Part shown: in pieces, positions 8,453 to 16,467 of the stretch | Layout of the letters: each line of letters opens with the position of its first letter | Position numbering within the stretch: position 1 is the stretch's first letter | NCBI GenBank assembly: GCA_017615545.1 | Contig: JAFZZY010000007.1 | Coordinates: 62,001 to 126,000 of the forward strand | Reading direction: 5' to 3' | DNA length: 64,000 nucleotides | Source of the DNA: Lachnospiraceae bacterium | Lineage (GTDB): Bacteria; Bacillota; Clostridia; Lachnospirales; Lachnospiraceae | Translations under genes and position numbers: made by a program | The notes under the pieces: model-generated | What the model was told of the DNA's origin: nothing | The model's input: the letters and a program-made list of their open reading frames with translations, nothing else | Databases searched by the model: none

Positions 8453-8490
8453 CCTGCCGGTCAGGCACGCCTACCCTTGCCTCTTATTGC

Positions 8491-8519
8491 TTGCATTTTC
8501 CGCTCTTCTGTGCTACTAT
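8491..8519 (+). promoter_or_regulatory. Promoter of glmS-lexA
   Basis: TTGCAT (8491-8496), 17 bases, then TACTAT (8514-8519), preceded by TG at 8511-8512 (extended -10). Bases 8487-8503 are identical to the secG promoter at 61983-61967. Confidence 0.75.
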
Positions 8520-8583
8520 GTACACGTGTTTTGTGCACTGCAATGTGCTATAGTTTGGAAATAATCTCAAGGAGAAAAAATAT

Positions 8584-10425
8584 ATGTGTGGTATCATCGG
8601 TTACAATGGCAATCTGATGGCTCCCGGTCTTCTCATCGAAGGTCTGGAGCGTTTGGAATATCGTGGTTATGACAGCGCTGGTATCGCTGTTAAGGACAGC
8701 AAGACCGGTTCCTATCGTGTGATCAAGGAAGTCGGAAAAGTTTCTAAGCTGAAGGATCGTCTGCCTGAGCTCGCTGATGTTTCTTCTACCTGTGGCATCG
8801 GTCATACGCGCTGGGCTACGCACGGCGGCGTTTGCGAGGTCAATGCGCACCCGCATACGTTTGGACGTGTTGTATTACTTCACAACGGAATTATCGAAAA
8901 TCATCGTGAACTTGTAGAAAAGTTCGGCCTGAAGGGCAAATTGAAGACCCAGACCGATACAGAGATCGCTGCAGCGGTTTTTGACGCATATTACAAGGGA
9001 AATCCCAAGGAAGCCATTCGTAAGGCAGTTAAGGAATTTATCGGCACCTATGCTTTCTGTATCATGTTTGTTGAGGAAGACTCCGAAGAAAGCAAAACCG
9101 ACGAGATCTACGCGATCCGCAGCGTCAGTCCGCTGGTCGCTACGCTTTGCGACGACGGCGCGTTTATTTCCTCGGATATCACCGCCCTGATCAAATATAC
9201 AAATAAATACTTTGTCGTTCCGGAAAACCATATCGTTACGCTTGGTAAGAATACCATGACCATCGAGGATATGCGTGGACATCAGTTCACGCCGGAATAT
9301 CTGACGGTCGATTGGGACCTTTCTGCCGCACAAAAAGGCGGTTATAAGCACTATATGATGAAGGAGATCATGGAACAGCCCGATGTGATCGCAGCAACGA
9401 TCCACGGCCGCATCGCAGATGGTCTCCCCTCTCTCGCTAACGACAATGTGTCCGACGATATCTTCAAGGGTTTAAAGAGCATCCAGATCGTGGCCTGCGG
9501 CACCGCAATGCACGCCGGCATGGTCTTCAAAGCCATGGTTGAGCCGCTGATCCGCATTCCGGTCACGGTCAATATCGCCTCGGAATTCCGTTATCAGGAC
9601 CCGATCATCGATAATCATACGCTTGTGATCGCCATTTCACAGTCCGGTGAAACGATCGATACGTTGGAGGCGCTACGCCTGTCGAAGCGTTACGGCGCTA
9701 CTACCCTGTCCGTGGTCAATGTCCAGGGGTCCAGCATTGCCCGTGAAAGCGATTTCGTAGTCTACACCTATGCAGGTCCGGAAATCGCCGTTGCCAGCAC
9801 GAAGGCTTACACTGTGCAGATCGCGACTCTGTATCTGATCGGCTGTCGCATTGCGTTGGCCAATAAAAAGATCACCGTTAAGGCTGCAAAGCAGTTTATT
9901 CATGATCTCGAGCAGGTTCCTGCACAGATCAAGAGCATCCTGGATAACCAGGAGCCCATACGCAAGGCGGCAAAATACCTGAAGAAGGCGAAAGACGCGT
10001 TCTTTATCGGACGAGGGAATGACTATTCGCTCTCGTTGGAAGGTTCGCTGAAACTCAAGGAGATCTCCTATATCCACGCGGAGGCTTATGCAGCCGGCGA
10101 ACTGAAGCACGGAACCATCGCTCTTATTACCGATAAGGTTCCCGTGATCGCCGTTGCGACCCAGCGCACCGTATTCTCCAAGACGATCTCTAACATCCGC
10201 GAGGTCAATGCCCGCGGCGCGTATGTGATCCTGATCCTGGAGGAACAGACCGTTGTCGATAAAGACATTTGTAAGATGAAGCTGACCATTCCCGAGACTG
10301 AGGATGTTTTCTCCGTCTTCCCCACTTCCGCTATCCTGCAGTTGATCGCTTACTATGCTGCGGATGCGCGCGGACTGGATGTCGACATGCCTCGTAACCT
10401 CGCGAAGTCTGTAACCGTAGAATAA
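8584..10425 (+). CDS. glmS: Glutamine--fructose-6-phosphate aminotransferase
   Basis: A 613-residue enzyme making glucosamine-6-phosphate from fructose-6-phosphate and glutamine, the first step to UDP-GlcNAc and peptidoglycan. The class II glutaminase domain begins with the nucleophile Cys2 (MCGIIGYNG) and runs to about 225, with TRWATHG and NGIIENH motifs. Two SIS isomerase domains follow (about 290-425 and 460-600), with ISQSGETIDT and the conserved C-terminal KSVTVE. AAGGAG lies about 11 bases before the ATG. The region upstream does not show the glmS ribozyme found in many Firmicutes, so regulation here probably differs. lexA follows after 21 bases. Confidence 0.97.
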   Translation: MCGIIGYNGNLMAPGLLIEGLERLEYRGYDSAGIAVKDSKTGSYRVIKEVGKVSKLKDRLPELADVSSTCGIGHTRWATHGGVCEVNAHPHTFGRVVLLHNGIIENHRELVEKFGLKGKLKTQTDTEIAAAVFDAYYKGNPKEAIRKAVKEFIGTYAFCIMFVEEDSEESKTDEIYAIRSVSPLVATLCDDGAFISSDITALIKYTNKYFVVPENHIVTLGKNTMTIEDMRGHQFTPEYLTVDWDLSAAQKGGYKHYMMKEIMEQPDVIAATIHGRIADGLPSLANDNVSDDIFKGLKSIQIVACGTAMHAGMVFKAMVEPLIRIPVTVNIASEFRYQDPIIDNHTLVIAISQSGETIDTLEALRLSKRYGATTLSVVNVQGSSIARESDFVVYTYAGPEIAVASTKAYTVQIATLYLIGCRIALANKKITVKAAKQFIHDLEQVPAQIKSILDNQEPIRKAAKYLKKAKDAFFIGRGNDYSLSLEGSLKLKEISYIHAEAYAAGELKHGTIALITDKVPVIAVATQRTVFSKTISNIREVNARGAYVILILEEQTVVDKDICKMKLTIPETEDVFSVFPTSAILQLIAYYAADARGLDVDMPRNLAKSVTVE

Positions 10426-10446
10426 AATCATTTCCGGGGTATATAC

Positions 10447-11058
10447 ATGGAAAATGAAAAACTGACCGCAAAACAACAGCGGGTCTATGAATATCTGACC
10501 GAATTCACGCATAGGAACGGCTATGCCCCGTCGGTGCGCGAGATCTGCGAGGATCTGAAGCTGAGCTCGACTGCTACCGTTGCCGGGCATCTGGACACGC
10601 TCGAGAAAAAGGGCTACATCCGCCGCGGGACCGGGAAAAATCGAGCGATCGAGATCGTCAGCGACCGCGATCTGCGTTCGGATATCGTTCATATTCCGTT
10701 GATCGGCCGTGTGGCCGCCGGCTTGCCGATCCTGGCTGAGCAGAATATCGAGGGATATTTCTCCGTGAACAGCGACGCATTGCCCCACGGAGGCACCCTG
10801 TTCATGCTGAAGGTCAAGGGCGACAGCATGATCAATATCGGAATCCATAATGGCGACCAAGTCATCGTCTCCTCCACTCCAACTGCCGAAAACGGCGATG
10901 TGGTCGTGGCCCTGATCGATAACGAAGCCACTGTAAAAACGTTTTATAAAGAAAAAGGACGCTATCGCCTGCAACCGGAAAATGATGCGATGGAGCCCAT
11001 CATCGTTAAGGATTGTACGATCCTCGGAAAGGTCGTCGGACTCTTCCGGATCTTTTGA
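10447..11058 (+). CDS. lexA: LexA repressor
   Basis: A 203-residue SOS repressor. A winged-helix DNA-binding domain occupies about 1-68 (TAKQQRVYEYL, APSVREICEDLKLSS). The self-cleavage bond A91-G92 is seen in RVAAGLP. The latent peptidase has S127 (KGDSM) and K164 (ATVKTF) as the catalytic dyad. RecA filaments stimulate autocleavage after DNA damage. It lies 21 bases downstream of glmS with only a weak GGGG before the ATG. I found no GAAC-N4-GTTC-type SOS box just upstream, so autoregulation is not evident from this sequence. A terminator follows at once. Confidence 0.96.
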   Translation: MENEKLTAKQQRVYEYLTEFTHRNGYAPSVREICEDLKLSSTATVAGHLDTLEKKGYIRRGTGKNRAIEIVSDRDLRSDIVHIPLIGRVAAGLPILAEQNIEGYFSVNSDALPHGGTLFMLKVKGDSMINIGIHNGDQVIVSSTPTAENGDVVVALIDNEATVKTFYKEKGRYRLQPENDAMEPIIVKDCTILGKVVGLFRIF

Positions 11059-11070
11059 AGTCATAATAAG

Positions 11071-11099
11071 AGGACTGTCGTATGTGACAGTCCTTTTTT
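11071..11099 (+). terminator. Terminator after lexA
   Basis: AGGACTGTC (11071-11079) and GACAGTCCT (11086-11094) form a perfect nine-pair stem with a six-base loop followed by TTTTT. It ends the glmS-lexA unit just before the convergent gene stop at 11105. Confidence 0.92.
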
Positions 11100-11104
11100 G
11101 ATGT

Positions 11105-12346
11105 TTATTCGCTGAGGTCGATCCACATTGCAGGGCGGACGCCGATGTGAAGTCCGTCGGAATAGTCATATTCGACAGCGATACCGGAAAGAATGATATT
11201 GCCGTTCCCATCAATGTAAACGGCCTTATCTCCGATCTCGCTGCGGGCGCCGGGAGTTCTGAGCCACCAGCTTGCTTTGTAGACTTCTCCGTAACCGACC
11301 TGGTTACATTCTTGCGTTTTTCCTTCCAAACTGCAGATATAGTACATTGCCTCGTCAACGCTCAGGAGGAAGACGCGATCCATCGTATCAATCCCGGGAT
11401 CAGTGTTGTATTCCGGGTTTTTATCAGCAGTGACTCGTGTTACCCGGATCAGGTCCTGCTCGACCGGGGTAAAGGATGAATTAAAAAACGTATCATTCAG
11501 CCAGTTTCGAATGGAGCTGTTTCCCCAAGTGACATGTTGTCCTTCTTCCACTTTGAATTGAAGATCTGTGTCGGAGATATACTGCATGTCGTCCAGAACA
11601 TTTAGAGACAGAACCAACAACTTTGAGCCATCTTTATCGATGACCATCCATTCCAGGGGTTCGCTTCCATTGCCCTCGTCACCATCTTGCTCATAGGAGC
11701 CAAACGTGATCACCGAACCGATATTCGTATCGGCTTTCGACAAAAGGCTCTTACGGTAGTCCGGAGTGATCTGTTTAAGAAGATCAGCGCTGTCCTTATG
11801 GTTCAAGCCGGATAAGAGGCGATAAGCGGTTTCATAATCGCCCTGATCGATCAGGGATCTGGCTTTTTCGTAGTCTTTGGTTATCATAATGTGCTTAAGA
11901 AGTTCACGGATCCGTTCACTCTCCGAACCTTGAATGTCGAGTAACCACTGCTCGGCCAGTTCGTAGTTTCCGCTATCGATCAGCATCATGGCACGGACAT
12001 AGCGCATGCTGTCCGAAGGATCTTCATTTTCGACCTTCGAGATATACCAACCGTTCGTCCAGCTTATGTACAAGAGTTCAAAGGCCTCCAGATATTCGCC
12101 TTCATCCATGCAAGCATTTACTTTTGTATCGATCTTCTCGGAGAATTCTTCCTTCTTGCCGAGTTCACCGAATAACTTATAAGCTTCCTCATAGTTGCCC
12201 GCATCAAAGGTTTCATTTGCCGTTTTGTATTTGCTGTCCGGAAGGATAAAGGATGCGAACAGCATGTATAGGATGATACCGCAGGCAATGACGAGGATCG
12301 AAACTTCGACAATGCGTTTTATCTTTTTACTTTTATGTTCCTGCAT
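11105..12346 (-). CDS. Membrane-anchored TPR-like protein with DUF6273 domain
   Basis: A 413-residue protein with a short basic N-terminus and one membrane segment (about 12-33), so it is probably anchored with the rest outside. Residues 40-195 contain helix-pair repeats resembling TPRs (YKTANETFDAGNYEEAYKLF, DSGNYELAEQWLL, DQGDYETAYRLLS). The C-terminal 200 residues match DUF6273 (SEPLEWMVIDKDGSKLLVLS, WGNSSIRNWLND, DRVFLLSVDEA, WWLRTPG, GVRPAMWIDLSE), a domain related to C-type-lectin/formylglycine-enzyme-like folds and common in Lachnospiraceae surface proteins. Function is unknown. AGGAGG precedes the ATG, and the SNF2 gene ends ten bases upstream, so the two are probably co-transcribed. 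Confidence 0.8.
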   Translation of the reverse strand: MQEHKSKKIKRIVEVSILVIACGIILYMLFASFILPDSKYKTANETFDAGNYEEAYKLFGELGKKEEFSEKIDTKVNACMDEGEYLEAFELLYISWTNGWYISKVENEDPSDSMRYVRAMMLIDSGNYELAEQWLLDIQGSESERIRELLKHIMITKDYEKARSLIDQGDYETAYRLLSGLNHKDSADLLKQITPDYRKSLLSKADTNIGSVITFGSYEQDGDEGNGSEPLEWMVIDKDGSKLLVLSLNVLDDMQYISDTDLQFKVEEGQHVTWGNSSIRNWLNDTFFNSSFTPVEQDLIRVTRVTADKNPEYNTDPGIDTMDRVFLLSVDEAMYYICSLEGKTQECNQVGYGEVYKASWWLRTPGARSEIGDKAVYIDGNGNIILSGIAVEYDYSDGLHIGVRPAMWIDLSE

Positions 12347-12356
12347 TCTACACCTC

Positions 12357-15300
12357 CTATCGAAGCAGTTCGAGCAACTCTTCGCGGGTCAGGTTGCCGA
12401 AGGATGCCTTCTCGGTATCGAGGATGCGCTCGGCCAGGTCGCCTTTCGCCTGCTGGAGTTTCAGAATGTTTTCTTCGATCGTGTTCTCGGTGATGAAACG
12501 GAACACGGAAACCACGTTATTCTGGCCAATGCGGTGCGTGCGGTCGGTGGCCTGGTTCTGTACGGAAACGTTCCACCACGGGTCGTAGTGGATGACAATG
12601 TCGGCTGCGGTCAGGTTGAGGCCGGTGCCGCCGGCTTTCAGTGAGATCAGGAAGATCCGCGCATCGGTTTGCGTTTCATCCTGGAATTTTTCGACCAGTT
12701 CCATCCTCTCCTGCTTCGGAGTATCCCCTGTAATGCGATAGAAGCCCAAATCCGCCTGTTTTAGGCGTTCAGCGATAATTTCCAGCATGGAAGTGAATTG
12801 GCTGAATATGAGCATTTTATGGCCATCCTGGAGGGCCTGCCGGATATATTCCATGCACGCGTCCAGTTTAGCATTGCCCCCTTGGTAATCTTCGTAAAGG
12901 AGGTCAGGCGCACAACAGATCTGGCGCAGACGCAAAAGCTGCGACAGGATCTCAATCTTGTTTTGGTTGTAGGCTTCGTCGCTCTGGCCGGACAGCTGCT
13001 CAAGCAGTCGCGCGGTCCAAGCATCGTAGAGCTTGCGCTGCTCACCCTCGAGCTGTACGTAAACGGTTTCTTCGAGTTTGTCGGGCAGTTCGGGCAATAC
13101 ATCCTTCTTACGACGCCGCAGGATGAACGGGGCGATCATGGAGCGAAGCTTCTCAGCCGCTCTCTCATCGCCATCCTTCACGATCGGGATCTCGAGCCGC
13201 TCGCGGAATTCGGAATAGTCGTACAGATAGTCCGGCATCAGGAAGGAAAAGATGCTCCAGAGCTCGCTCAGGCGGTTTTCGATCGGGGTTCCGGTCAATG
13301 AAAAACGCGTCGCGCTGCGGATGGTCTTTACCGACTGGGCGTTTTTCGTCTGTTGATTCTTGATATATTGTGCTTCATCGAGGATCTCGAAGGTGAATTC
13401 GACATCTTCGTAGAATTCGTAATCCCTTCGGAGCAGGTCATAAGAAGTTATCAGAATGTCATATTCCGAATGCTCCTGAAGGATGGACTGGCGCTCGGGC
13501 GCCGTGCCGATGACCATAACGGCGGACAGGGACGGCGTGAATTTGCGGATCTCATTGTACCAGTTGAAGATCAATGAGGCAGGACACACGATCAGGGTGT
13601 GGTGCGGGCGGCCTTCCTCCTTCTCCGACAGGATCAGAGTCAGGAGCTGGATGGTCTTACCCAGACCCATTTCATCGGCCAGGATACCGCCGAAACCGTA
13701 TTTTTGCAGACGCTTCAGCCAGTAGAAACCTTGAATCTGATAATCGCGCAAAACGGGCTTCAGGCTTTCCGGCACTTTCGGAAGCTTATCATCCTCTCCC
13801 GCCATGAAGTTTTCGGAGAACTGCTTGGCATCCGCACCGATCGCTATGGTGTCGTCATCGAGGCTTCTCGCCAGTTGTTCCAGATAGAATATGCGGTTGG
13901 CAGGAACGGTAAGTCCCGTGCGCTTTTTATCGGACAATGTCTTATTCGAGATATGCAGTTCGCGGAACAGGCGGTCGGCTTCTTCGATCGCTTCGGTCCC
14001 CTCCTCCAACGAGAAGAACGTACCATCCTTCAGGCGGAAATATTTTTTCTTTTTGCGGTATTGCTCGAGCAGGGACGCGATCTCTTCCATGGTCAGCCCG
14101 TCCTCGTCTGACACCTTCAGATCCAGCAGGTTTCCATTGAGAGAAACGCCGACGCGGATCTTCGATTTCGGACGAACGCGGATCTGCTTCACATCTTCCG
14201 AAGCATAGACAGCGCCGTGACGGTACAGGAACTCGATGCCGTCGTAATAGAATTCAAAAAGCTTATCCTCCGTATCGAGGACGAAACGATCCTTATCTGT
14301 GGGGTCGCTCTGGAAATACCGGCGGATGCGCATGCGGATCTTCCGCTCAAGCATCATGTTCCGCCGATAGACCGGCATTCCATCGATGCTTTCCGAGTTT
14401 TCACCCAGACGCACCTGGATATCGTCGTAACAGATCTTCGTGCGCAACACAAGAAGTCCCTGTTCCTTCTCTTCCGGGATATCCAGATAGAAAGAGATCA
14501 CGGGGACGGCAGGCACATAGGCAGTCAGATCGATATTGTCGGAGGCTTCCGTTTTGAGGCAGGTCGAGATCGGATGCAGGACCTTTGCATAGAATTCGCC
14601 GAAACGCTCTTTGTGGACCACGCGGGCAATGTCTCCCGCCTTCCTTCCGTTCTTCTCTTTCAGAAAAGCGGCGAAAAACGGCCCCGTTTTCGCGGAAAAC
14701 TCCGGATCACAGAGGTAAATGGCGTTGTCGACGATGAGCGCAAGCTCGTACCCTGCCGAAATTAAGCGTATTTGGCCCTTTAAGGCCACTTTTATATGTT
14801 CGTCGTGTATTTTATCAATTTCACACGAAATGTCCGGATTTGAGGCGATTACGGGCATAAGGTGCGGCAGTTCACTGTCGTAGACTACGATCTGTTTCGG
14901 ATCAAGTGCCCGCAGGAAGTCCGCCGTGTTGTTTTCGGTCAGTGGAATGCGGTGCATGCTGCGGAGCAGGTCATTCTCTCTCGTCGACAACCGGCGCGCA
15001 TCCTCCGTACGCAGGATGAAGTCCAAAAGCGCCTGTGAGCTTTCGGCAAATGCTTCGCGGCCGTGCCGGAATGCCAGCTGCTTTCCGTAGGAAATATAAT
15101 CCTGTTTCCACACATGCTCGGCAAACTCTGTCAGGTTCTTCAAAACATAGGGGCGGTTCGTCCCGATCTTGAACTCGACTGCATAGGGATATCTTTCATC
15201 GTCATTAAGTACGATCTGCGGGAGCAGGCTTACGGGTTCGGTGACCTCGGTTTCGTCCGCCTCGCGGTTGGAATATGTTTCGATCAAAGACGCGATCACC

Positions 15301-15653
15301 GGATCTTCCGGGTCGGCCTTCTTCGCCTGCTGCATCTCATCCGCTGCGGACGACTTCGACCAAAGCAAGGCGATGGCTACGCCGTGGCGGCACAGATTGC
15401 CCGAGAAATGACAGCGGCTGCATACATTCTGCGTGAACCGCTCGGTATTCGGATGATACGTAACTTTAATAAAGGCGGGATCGCTCCGATCAGCAGAAAC
15501 GTCGGTCCCACCGGTCACGGTGATCTCATCTTTCCAAAACGAACTGACGTTGAAGACACGGTACTCTCCCGTCCGGGACAGCGACAGTCCGTTATAATAT
15601 TCCAGGTTGTTGACTGCGCTGAGCATGATCGCGGAACGGTTGAGGGCCGACAT
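12357..15653 (-). CDS. SNF2-family helicase with N-terminal SWIM-like zinc finger
   Basis: A 1098-residue Swi2/Snf2 ATPase. The N-terminus has a SWIM-like zinc site (C78, C81, C88, H90 in VCSRCHFSGNLCRHG). The middle (about 350-610) is the bacterial SNF2-associated region. The C-terminal motor has Walker A DEMGLGKT, DEAQ, SLTGTPIENRL, SLKAGGTGLNL and DRTHRIGQ. Such proteins translocate on double-stranded DNA and are thought to remodel DNA-bound proteins such as RNA polymerase. The role in this organism is not known. AAAGGAG precedes the ATG. It lies between the CmpB-like gene and the DUF6273 gene, with ten-base gaps on both sides. Confidence 0.92.
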   Translation of the reverse strand: MSALNRSAIMLSAVNNLEYYNGLSLSRTGEYRVFNVSSFWKDEITVTGGTDVSADRSDPAFIKVTYHPNTERFTQNVCSRCHFSGNLCRHGVAIALLWSKSSAADEMQQAKKADPEDPVIASLIETYSNREADETEVTEPVSLLPQIVLNDDERYPYAVEFKIGTNRPYVLKNLTEFAEHVWKQDYISYGKQLAFRHGREAFAESSQALLDFILRTEDARRLSTRENDLLRSMHRIPLTENNTADFLRALDPKQIVVYDSELPHLMPVIASNPDISCEIDKIHDEHIKVALKGQIRLISAGYELALIVDNAIYLCDPEFSAKTGPFFAAFLKEKNGRKAGDIARVVHKERFGEFYAKVLHPISTCLKTEASDNIDLTAYVPAVPVISFYLDIPEEKEQGLLVLRTKICYDDIQVRLGENSESIDGMPVYRRNMMLERKIRMRIRRYFQSDPTDKDRFVLDTEDKLFEFYYDGIEFLYRHGAVYASEDVKQIRVRPKSKIRVGVSLNGNLLDLKVSDEDGLTMEEIASLLEQYRKKKKYFRLKDGTFFSLEEGTEAIEEADRLFRELHISNKTLSDKKRTGLTVPANRIFYLEQLARSLDDDTIAIGADAKQFSENFMAGEDDKLPKVPESLKPVLRDYQIQGFYWLKRLQKYGFGGILADEMGLGKTIQLLTLILSEKEEGRPHHTLIVCPASLIFNWYNEIRKFTPSLSAVMVIGTAPERQSILQEHSEYDILITSYDLLRRDYEFYEDVEFTFEILDEAQYIKNQQTKNAQSVKTIRSATRFSLTGTPIENRLSELWSIFSFLMPDYLYDYSEFRERLEIPIVKDGDERAAEKLRSMIAPFILRRRKKDVLPELPDKLEETVYVQLEGEQRKLYDAWTARLLEQLSGQSDEAYNQNKIEILSQLLRLRQICCAPDLLYEDYQGGNAKLDACMEYIRQALQDGHKMLIFSQFTSMLEIIAERLKQADLGFYRITGDTPKQERMELVEKFQDETQTDARIFLISLKAGGTGLNLTAADIVIHYDPWWNVSVQNQATDRTHRIGQNNVVSVFRFITENTIEENILKLQQAKGDLAERILDTEKASFGNLTREELLELLR

Positions 15654-15663
15654 ACAGACTCCT

Positions 15664-16434
15664 TTACTTCTTCTTTCGTTTGGTCTTTTCTTTTATATGT
15701 TCCAGTGTGTTGCGGTATTTTTCCTCGTAATTCTTCAGGTTTTCGATGAAAGGCAGGTCATTGGCCAGGGAGAACAGAAAGTCGAACGGCTTCTTGCCGG
15801 TACGCACGATGGATTTGACCTGCGCCTGGAGCAGTTCATAGCCGACAATGATCTTATGCTCCGTCGCAAACCGGCGGATGCGGACGACGATGTTCATCGA
15901 GTAGCCGACGTCGACCAGGAATATGCCGAAGAACACGCCGACGAAGAAACTGAAGACGATGTTGTTCCATAGCCAGGTGACCATATTCAGCACATGCTCC
16001 TGAATGAAGAAAAAGTAGAATGCGCCGAGAATGGTCCAGTAGATCGAAAAACGAAGGCATATGATGCCGTAGATATTTCCGAAACAATCGGAATAATCCC
16101 AGAGTTTTACGCGGAGGCCTTTGATAAATACCAGACCTGCTAAAAACTCCAATGCAGTAAGCAAGATGCCCATCAAAATGATGGTCATGATGACTTTCCC
16201 CGGTGTATGCTCTCCTTGTAACACAGGAAGTGAAGATATCCCGTACAGCACAATAAGACCGAATCCGTACAAAGGCAGACACGGTCCTACGAGAAATCCC
16301 GGGTTGATCCATTTACGTTCGGGGTTCTGCTTCGAGCGAAACCGGCGGTAAAACAGCTCGATGAACCAGCCGGCGACGCTCCCCATCCCGAACAGAAAGA
16401 CCAGGGTAGTTAATATGAGTTGAAACTTTTCCAT
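15664..16434 (-). CDS. CmpB-like (PF06541-type) multi-pass membrane protein
   Basis: A 256-residue protein with about five or six membrane segments and the family start GMGSVAGWFIELFYRRF followed by NPGFLVGPCLPLYGFG. It matches the 'putative ABC-transporter type IV' permease family (CmpB), frequent in Firmicutes. No ATP-binding partner lies beside it, so transport remains unproven. The C-terminus is a cytoplasmic tail rich in Lys (KEKTKRKKK). GAGG precedes the ATG. It sits between argS and the SNF2 gene on the same strand. Confidence 0.78.
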   Translation of the reverse strand: MEKFQLILTTLVFLFGMGSVAGWFIELFYRRFRSKQNPERKWINPGFLVGPCLPLYGFGLIVLYGISSLPVLQGEHTPGKVIMTIILMGILLTALEFLAGLVFIKGLRVKLWDYSDCFGNIYGIICLRFSIYWTILGAFYFFFIQEHVLNMVTWLWNNIVFSFFVGVFFGIFLVDVGYSMNIVVRIRRFATEHKIIVGYELLQAQVKSIVRTGKKPFDFLFSLANDLPFIENLKNYEEKYRNTLEHIKEKTKRKKK

Positions 16435-16467
16435 GACAGTCCTCGAAAGGATCCGAGACCAGAACGC

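Larger units (their letters stand above)
8192..8583. other. 392-base divergent intergenic region, ttcA / glmS
   Basis: This is the only gene-free stretch over 300 bases apart from the surface-protein remnant. It holds a minus promoter for ttcA, four copies of a 19-base repeat, a GCCTG/CAGGC mini-hairpin at 8452-8466, and a plus promoter for glmS. I see no glmS-ribozyme core, riboswitch or credible small ORF in it. Confidence 0.7.

Noticed and set aside
8455..8583. glmS ribozyme upstream of glmS
   Set aside because: No core pattern of the glmS ribozyme was visible in the leader; the promoter lies about 65 bases from the start, too short for the full ribozyme.
10300..10446. SOS box for LexA autoregulation
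   Set aside because: No GAAC-N4-GTTC-type sequence was seen in the glmS 3' end or the gap.
9673..11358. 561-codon antisense frame opposite glmS-lexA
   Set aside because: It is a shadow of glmS and lexA with no ribosome binding site and no recognisable domain.
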